From assembly GCA_041652575.1 (NCBI GenBank), contig JBAZHC010000003.1, positions 216,949 to 280,948 of the forward strand: a DNA stretch of 64,000 nucleotides, in the 5' to 3' direction. Positions 59,240 through 64,000 of this stretch are shown here, in pieces. The DNA comes from Phycisphaerae bacterium. GTDB taxonomy: Bacteria; Planctomycetota; Phycisphaerae; Sedimentisphaerales; UBA12454. The position numbers and the translations under genes were made by a program. The notes beneath the pieces are model-generated. The model saw nothing but the letters and a program-made list of their open reading frames with translations. It ran no database searches and was not told the DNA's origin. Each line of letters starts with the position of its first letter. The stretch's first letter is position 1.

Positions 59240-60689
59240 AAAATATGATATAGCAATTATTGGCGCCGGAGTTGTGGGGGCATCTATCGCCAGAAGATTG
59301 TCGCGATATAAATTAACCGTTGCTTTGCTTGAAAAGGAAGTCGATGTTTCATTCGGAACAAGCAAGGCAAACTCCGGCATTATACATGCCGGTTTTCACG
59401 ACACTCCGGGCTCATTAAAAGCGGAACTGTGCGTCAGAGGTAACACTGAATACGACAGGTTGGCTGACGAGCTTGAATTTCCATTTGAAAGACGCGGCGA
59501 ATTAGTAGTGGCGTTCGATGAAGAGCAGCAGCAGACGCTTTATAAGCTTTATCGAAACGGACAGCAAAACGGGGTTAGATATATGGAACTTCTCGGCAGG
59601 GAGCGTACGCTGGAACTTGAGCCGAATTTGAATCCTGATGTTCTTGGCTCGCTATATGCTCCCACGGCAGGTATCATAGGACCTTATGAATACTGTTTTG
59701 CACTTGTGGAAAATGCCGTTAAAAATGGTGTAGAGCTTTTGTTGTCTTTTGAAGTTGCAGGGATACATAAAACAAACAATTTTTTTAGTGTTGAATCGTC
59801 TGATGGCAGAAGCATAGAAAGCAGTTTTCTGGTTAATGCTGCCGGTCTTTGTGCAGACCGGATAGCTGCTATGTGCGGCATGAACAATTTTAAAATAACA
59901 CCGAGAAAAGGTGAGGAATATCTTTTAGATAAGCGTGTCGGCAAACTCGTCAGACGTGTTATTTTCCCTGCTCCTAAAACAAATTCCAAAGGCATTCTTG
60001 TTATTCCCACGATTGATGGTCCTGTTATGATTGGTCCGACCGCAGATGACATCGATGACAAAGAAGATTTTTCGACCACAAAGGAGGGACTTGACAGGGT
60101 ATTTGCATTTACCAGTCACACGGTGCCCGCCATTCGTGTGTCAGATATTATAACATCTTTTGCAGGTTTGCGGCCGGTGCCTTCACGCAATGATTTTATT
60201 ATCGACAAAACCGAGGTTTCCGGTTTTATAAATGCTGCAGGAATTCAGTCGCCGGGCCTTACGGCGTCTCCGGCGATAGCCGAGAAGATATGCGGAATTA
60301 TATTATCCTGTGGTTTAAGAATGGAACTTAATCCTGATTTTAATCCAAAGAGAAAAGCTAAAATAAGAACGCGAACATTGGTTGAAAACAGAGATTATGA
60401 TACGCTGGGAAAACTTATTCAGTCGGATAAAAACTATAGTAAACTTGTGTGCAGATGTGAAAATGTAAGTGAAGCGGAAATAATTGATGCCATATATAGA
60501 GGGCATACGACGATAGATTCCATCAAATATGCCACAAGAGCCTGTTCGGGCCGATGTCAGGGGGGATTTTGCACCAGCAGGATATTGCAGTTGATTTCCG
60601 AACATGCCGGCATTGATATCTTGAAGATAACAAAAAAGGGGCCTGGGTCGGAACTGATTTTGCACCGTATTGACAAGGGACATCAATGA
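59232..60689 (+). CDS. glpA: FAD-dependent glycerol-3-phosphate dehydrogenase, GlpA-like, with [2Fe-2S] tail
   Basis: The ATG at 59232 overlaps the upstream stop and gives 485 residues, beginning MSKKYDIAIIGAGVVGASIA (Rossmann FAD motif). The 39 codons before it in frame lie inside the HAD gene and are not used. A D-amino-acid-oxidase/GlpA-like body ends in a BFD-type iron-sulphur domain (CRCENVSEAEIIDAI and ACSGRCQGGFC). It oxidises glycerol 3-phosphate to dihydroxyacetone phosphate. The following two genes complete the three-part complex seen in Firmicutes and Thermotogae. Confidence 0.92.
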   Translation: MSKKYDIAIIGAGVVGASIARRLSRYKLTVALLEKEVDVSFGTSKANSGIIHAGFHDTPGSLKAELCVRGNTEYDRLADELEFPFERRGELVVAFDEEQQQTLYKLYRNGQQNGVRYMELLGRERTLELEPNLNPDVLGSLYAPTAGIIGPYEYCFALVENAVKNGVELLLSFEVAGIHKTNNFFSVESSDGRSIESSFLVNAAGLCADRIAAMCGMNNFKITPRKGEEYLLDKRVGKLVRRVIFPAPKTNSKGILVIPTIDGPVMIGPTADDIDDKEDFSTTKEGLDRVFAFTSHTVPAIRVSDIITSFAGLRPVPSRNDFIIDKTEVSGFINAAGIQSPGLTASPAIAEKICGIILSCGLRMELNPDFNPKRKAKIRTRTLVENRDYDTLGKLIQSDKNYSKLVCRCENVSEAEIIDAIYRGHTTIDSIKYATRACSGRCQGGFCTSRILQLISEHAGIDILKITKKGPGSELILHRIDKGHQ

Positions 60690-61924
60690 AATCTGTCGAT
60701 GTTTTAGTTATAGGCGCAGGAGCGGCAGGATTGGCCGCTGCGGTTTCGCTGAAAGAAAACAGTATCGAAGATGTACTTGTCGTTGACCGTCAGAATTTTG
60801 CCGGCGGTATTTTATTCCAATGCATACATAGCGGCTTCGGTTTGCATCGTTTTGGCGAAGAACTTACCGGCCCGGAATATGCCCAGAGATATATCGATAT
60901 GGCCGAATGCCAAAATGTGGAAATGCTTCTGTCAAGCAGTGTTGTCGATATTGTCAGCAAAGATGATATTAAGGAAGTTATAATCCTTTCGCAGGATAGC
61001 GGACTTGTGAAAGTAAAGGTCAAGGCGATAATTCTGGCCATGGGTTGCCGGGAACGTAATCGCGGCAATATCAACATCCCAGGCTCAAGACCTGCCGGTA
61101 TATTCACCGCCGGTCTTGCGCAGAAATTAGTCAATATTGAGGGCTATATGCCAGGCAATGAGTTTGTTATCGTTGGTTCAGGCGATATAGGTCTTATTAT
61201 GGCGAGAAGACTCACGTTGGAAGGCGCAAAGGTCAAAGCTGTTCTGGAGATTCAACCTTACCCTGGCGGGTTGGATAGAAATATCGTGCAGTGCCTCGAT
61301 GATTTTGACATACCGCTTTATACGTCGCACATCGTAACAAATATTTGTGGCAGCAGAAGGGTTGAATCTGTCGATGTTTCCGAAATAACGGATGGCAGGC
61401 TCACGCCGAAAATGAAAATATCCTGCGATACTCTGCTGTTGTCGGTCGGTTTGATTCCGGAAAATGAACTTTCAATTACTGCCGGAGTTTCCTTGAATGC
61501 TGCTACTGCCGGACCGATAGTCAGCAGCGATTATATGACAAACGTCCCCGGCATCTTTGCCTGCGGTAATGTGCTTCACGTTCATGACCTTGTGGACTAT
61601 GTGTCTGATGAGGCCTCTGCCTGTGCAAAAGCAGTTTCAATGTATCTGGCAAATAAGCTGCCGCAGGACAAATGTATTCCTGTTCATTCTGGCAATATGG
61701 TTCGATATGTTGTTCCATCAACTGTAAAGCCTCAATGTGATGCGATTTTGAAGTTAAGGCCCGTTGCTCCGATGAAAAATGTCAAAATTAAGGTGGTCAG
61801 CGATAGAGGCGATGTGCTGAAATCCAAAAAACTTATTCGCGCGATTCCCAGTGAAATGATAACTGTTCAGTTGAATGATGTGCCGACCGGCTGCAAATCC
61901 ATAACTGTTTATTTTGAAATTTGA
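60686..61924 (+). CDS. FAD/NAD-dependent oxidoreductase subunit of the glycerol-3-phosphate dehydrogenase complex
   Basis: The 412-residue protein has an N-terminal FAD motif (VDVLVIGAGAAGLAAAVSL), a CxH segment (FQCIHSGFGLHRFGEELTG), a second nucleotide motif (EFVIVGSGDIGLIMARRL) and a closing GIFACGNVLHVHDLVD. It resembles HcnB/GlpB-like partners found beside GlpA in bacteria without an amphibolic quinone-linked GlpB. It overlaps the GlpA-like stop by four bases. It probably passes electrons from the FAD of the first subunit to NAD or a carrier. Confidence 0.9.
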   Translation: MKSVDVLVIGAGAAGLAAAVSLKENSIEDVLVVDRQNFAGGILFQCIHSGFGLHRFGEELTGPEYAQRYIDMAECQNVEMLLSSSVVDIVSKDDIKEVIILSQDSGLVKVKVKAIILAMGCRERNRGNINIPGSRPAGIFTAGLAQKLVNIEGYMPGNEFVIVGSGDIGLIMARRLTLEGAKVKAVLEIQPYPGGLDRNIVQCLDDFDIPLYTSHIVTNICGSRRVESVDVSEITDGRLTPKMKISCDTLLLSVGLIPENELSITAGVSLNAATAGPIVSSDYMTNVPGIFACGNVLHVHDLVDYVSDEASACAKAVSMYLANKLPQDKCIPVHSGNMVRYVVPSTVKPQCDAILKLRPVAPMKNVKIKVVSDRGDVLKSKKLIRAIPSEMITVQLNDVPTGCKSITVYFEI

Positions 61925-61928
61925 AAAT

Positions 61929-62282
61929 ATGGCTCACAAAGAAATGATTTGTATAGCCTGCCCAATGGGCTGCTGTCTGGATGTTGAATATGACAATTCG
62001 ATTATTTCAGTCAAAAACAATAGCTGTAAAGTCGGCATTAAATATGCCAATGATGAGATTTATGACCCTCGCAGGATGGTTACTACAACGGTTAAAACAA
62101 ATCTGGCGATTGCTTTTTTGCCGGTTAAGACTTCCAAAGCGATATCGAAAAATCTGGTAAGAAATGTTATAAAGGAGTTAAACGATATTACCGTTTCGTC
62201 GCCAGTGCAGATAGGCAGTGTTATAAAGAAAAATATCTGTGGTACAGACGCTGATATTATAGCTGCAAGAAATATATCTTAG
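61929..62282 (+). CDS. DUF1667 protein, third part of the dehydrogenase complex
   Basis: Taking the ATG at 61929, five bases after the upstream stop, gives 117 residues. The N-terminal MICIACPMGCCLDV carries CxxC and CC pairs, and a fourth cysteine sits at NNSCKVG, which fits an iron-sulphur or zinc site. DUF1667 (COG3862) genes regularly follow GlpA and an FAD oxidoreductase. The exact role is not established; electron transfer is likely. A TTG at 61914 is an alternative but overlaps the upstream gene. Confidence 0.9.
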   Translation: MAHKEMICIACPMGCCLDVEYDNSIISVKNNSCKVGIKYANDEIYDPRRMVTTTVKTNLAIAFLPVKTSKAISKNLVRNVIKELNDITVSSPVQIGSVIKKNICGTDADIIAARNIS

Positions 62283-62326
62283 TGTGTCCTTAATTATGTT
62301 TTGTAATTTTTTTGAAAGAGACTGTT

Positions 62327-63679
62327 ATGAGTATCTCAGGAATTCGCAGTTTTTTTGCTCCAGCACCTCACATTCCTCGCTTGCCTGACGAGCAAATTAA
62401 ACAGCAGTATCCAAAGTATCGGTGGAATGTACTTGAATCGACATTTATAGGCTATGGTGTTTTTTATCTTGTCAGGAACAACCTTGCCGTTGTCGCGAAG
62501 GATATGGAACAGGCCCTTCACTATTCTCACTCAATGATCGGCAATATACTCGCAATATCTGCCATAACATACGGTCTTGGTAAATTTCTTATGGGGTCTG
62601 TTTCCGACAGAAGCAATCCACGTAAATTTATGGCATTCGGACTGCTTCTTACTGCGGTTTGCAATCTGCTCTTTGGCGGTTTAAGCAATTACAATATCCA
62701 TTTGTTTCTGTGGGGATTAAACGGTTTCTTTCAGGGAATGGGCTGGCCGCCATGCGGACGGTCTATGGGACATTGGTTCAGCGTGCGGGAAAGAGGTACA
62801 ATTTTCAGTATATGGAATACATCCCACAATATCGGCGGCGGTATAGCCGGTATATTGGCTGCACAGGCGGCCGTATCATTCGGCTGGCGAAATGCCTTTT
62901 ACTTCCCGGCCTTTATTGCCTTAATATGCGCAATTTATCTGTTCGTAAGACTCAAAGATACTCCTCAATCAGTAGGTCTGCCGACTATTGAAGAATATAA
63001 GAATGATTTTACTGAAGATGAAAAACTGAATGGCACCCATGAACAAGAGCTGAACACCAAAGAACTATTTTTAAAATACGCTTTAAAAAACAAGTACATC
63101 TGGATACTGGCGATAGCCAACTTTTTTGCATATATTGTTCGCTACAGCATGCTGGACTGGGGTTGTTTATATCTGCGGGAGATTAAAAATGTAACATTGA
63201 GCGGCGGCGGTATCGCAATTCTCGCTCTGGAATTCGGCGGAATACCTTCAACTATTCTTATGGGCTGGATATCCGATAAACTCGGAGGCAGGCGAGGTAT
63301 GATTTCGGTTCTTTGTATGCTCCCTATTATGATGGCTTTTGTCGGAATAATTCTAAATCCTGCCGGGTATTTCTGGATTGATATATCAATGCTCGTGTTA
63401 GTAGGCTTTTTGATTTATCCGGTAATAAACCTGATAGTAATAATGGCATTGGATTTGACAAACAAGAAGGCTATCGGCACCGCTGCCGGTTTCATAGGAC
63501 TGTTCGGGTATCTTGGCAGAACGGTTCAGGCAACAGGTTTTGGCTGGATGGCGGATTATTTAGGCAGGCATTACGGCTGCCAGGCCAGTTGGAATGCCAT
63601 CTTATGGACTATAGTCGGCTGTGCAATTGTTACGACAATACTGCTTGGATTAACATGGAAACTGAAACCGAAGGCATGA
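62327..63679 (+). CDS. glpT: Glycerol-3-phosphate transporter, GlpT-like MFS protein
   Basis: The ATG at 62327 gives 450 residues; an upstream TTG adds five codons. There are about 12 membrane helices. The organophosphate:phosphate antiporter signature is clear: RWNVLESTFIGYGVFYLVRN near residue 30, KFLMGSVSDRSNPRKFMAFG and NGFFQGMGWPPCGRSMGHW. GlpT exchanges glycerol 3-phosphate for phosphate. It closes the operon that makes and oxidises the same compound. Confidence 0.92.
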   Translation: MSISGIRSFFAPAPHIPRLPDEQIKQQYPKYRWNVLESTFIGYGVFYLVRNNLAVVAKDMEQALHYSHSMIGNILAISAITYGLGKFLMGSVSDRSNPRKFMAFGLLLTAVCNLLFGGLSNYNIHLFLWGLNGFFQGMGWPPCGRSMGHWFSVRERGTIFSIWNTSHNIGGGIAGILAAQAAVSFGWRNAFYFPAFIALICAIYLFVRLKDTPQSVGLPTIEEYKNDFTEDEKLNGTHEQELNTKELFLKYALKNKYIWILAIANFFAYIVRYSMLDWGCLYLREIKNVTLSGGGIAILALEFGGIPSTILMGWISDKLGGRRGMISVLCMLPIMMAFVGIILNPAGYFWIDISMLVLVGFLIYPVINLIVIMALDLTNKKAIGTAAGFIGLFGYLGRTVQATGFGWMADYLGRHYGCQASWNAILWTIVGCAIVTTILLGLTWKLKPKA

Positions 63680-63866
63680 CATATAGGACCTCTCACTATA
63701 AAACCTTATAAAACCACAGTTTAGATGCATTATAAGCAGGTCAAAATAAGCCAAAAATAGATTGGCACTGGTTTCAGAGTAGTCCCAGGATAGTATGGCA
63801 ATCACAGCAGACCGGACATTGACGACATTTAGACGACAAATATTTCTAATTTCAAATAATAACTTT
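63680..63866. other. Intergenic stretch after glpT
   Basis: No gene or clear terminator is seen. It contains TATAAAACCTTATAAAACC and a direct GACGAC repeat near 63816-63833, without an assigned role. Confidence 0.4.
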
Positions 63867-64000
63867 CTAACTACCTTCAATCTGTTTTTTCAATCTGCGG
63901 CAGGTATTATATAATTCATCGGCTGTCATCGACTTCAAAAACACAAGTCCCCTTGTCGCTCTTATTAAGGGACTATCATGATTATTGAACCACTGCCTGC
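63867..64000 (-). CDS. Partial unidentified protein, C-terminal 43 residues
   Basis: A minus-strand frame is open from the right edge to a TAG at 63867-63869. The visible end includes RQWFNNHDSPLIRATRG, then FLKSMTADELYNTCRRLKKQ and a final IEGS. The mixture of charged and hydrophobic residues and a helical close look like real coding sequence, but I do not recognise the family. It converges with glpT. Confidence 0.5.
   Translation of the reverse strand, partial: RQWFNNHDSPLIRATRGLVFLKSMTADELYNTCRRLKKQIEGS

Noticed and set aside
63650..63880. 76-residue minus-strand frame after glpT
   Set aside because: It overlaps the end of glpT and of the partial edge gene, has no ribosome binding site and no recognisable product.

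Overview
The window looks like a chromosomal piece of a Planctomycetota bacterium, most likely class Phycisphaerae (Sedimentisphaerales-like). The inference rests on PEP-CTERM sorting tails, many secreted enzymes with short dockerin-like Asp/Asn repeats, LamG proteins paired with prepilin-type proteins, eukaryote-like Ser/Thr kinases, and a very large glycoside hydrolase (GH) content at moderate GC. No complete RNA gene, CRISPR array or insertion sequence was seen.

Region 1 (1-9310, minus strand) is the most unusual part. A nine-gene, closely spaced operon starts at a good promoter near 9429-9457. It encodes a small zinc-ribbon protein, two AAA ATPases that each carry an N-terminal MIT-like helical domain (Vps4-like architecture), a four-helix membrane protein, a Ser/Thr kinase fused through one membrane segment to TPR repeats and a PpiC-type prolyl isomerase, an unrecognised protein, a basic-to-acidic coiled-coil protein, an ESCRT-III (Snf7/Vps2/24/46)-like protein, and a second, paralogous kinase cut by the window edge. 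This reads as a bacterial ESCRT-III/Vps4-type membrane-remodelling system under kinase control. Short repeats of the ATCTGCG type sit between its genes and repeatedly supply their stop codons.

Region 2 (9609-26861, minus) is a galactan/rhamnogalacturonan side-chain operon: LamG-dockerin protein, prepilin-type protein, GH2, GH35, GH112 phosphorylase, GH42, GH53 and GH2.

Region 3 (26881-41403) is a second galactan module: PEP-CTERM protein, XylR/AraC-type regulator, sugar ABC importer (binding protein and two permeases, no ATPase), TonB-dependent receptor, GH53, a clan-A hydrolase, GH42 and an MFS transporter. Three promoters share paired TTTGCG half-sites exactly 21 bp apart, which suggests one regulon controlled by the local AraC-type regulator.

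Region 4 (41404-49481) has a tRNA-Ala remnant carrying a 21-base insertion, a repeat-rich PEP-CTERM protein, and a beta-mannan operon (SSS symporter, GH5-like enzyme with an amidotransferase-like front domain, two GH130 phosphorylases).

Region 5 (49499-56598) has a PEP-CTERM protein, a GH30-like dockerin enzyme, a prepilin-type protein and a LamG-dockerin protein behind a LacI regulator with a palindromic operator. It repeats the LamG/prepilin/dockerin-GH order of region 2.

Region 6 (56823-63679, plus) is a glycerophosphodiester/glycerol-3-phosphate operon: SGNH lipoprotein, glycerophosphodiester phosphodiesterase, HAD phosphatase, GlpA-like dehydrogenase, FAD oxidoreductase, DUF1667 protein and GlpT-like transporter. 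An unidentified partial minus-strand gene lies at the right edge.
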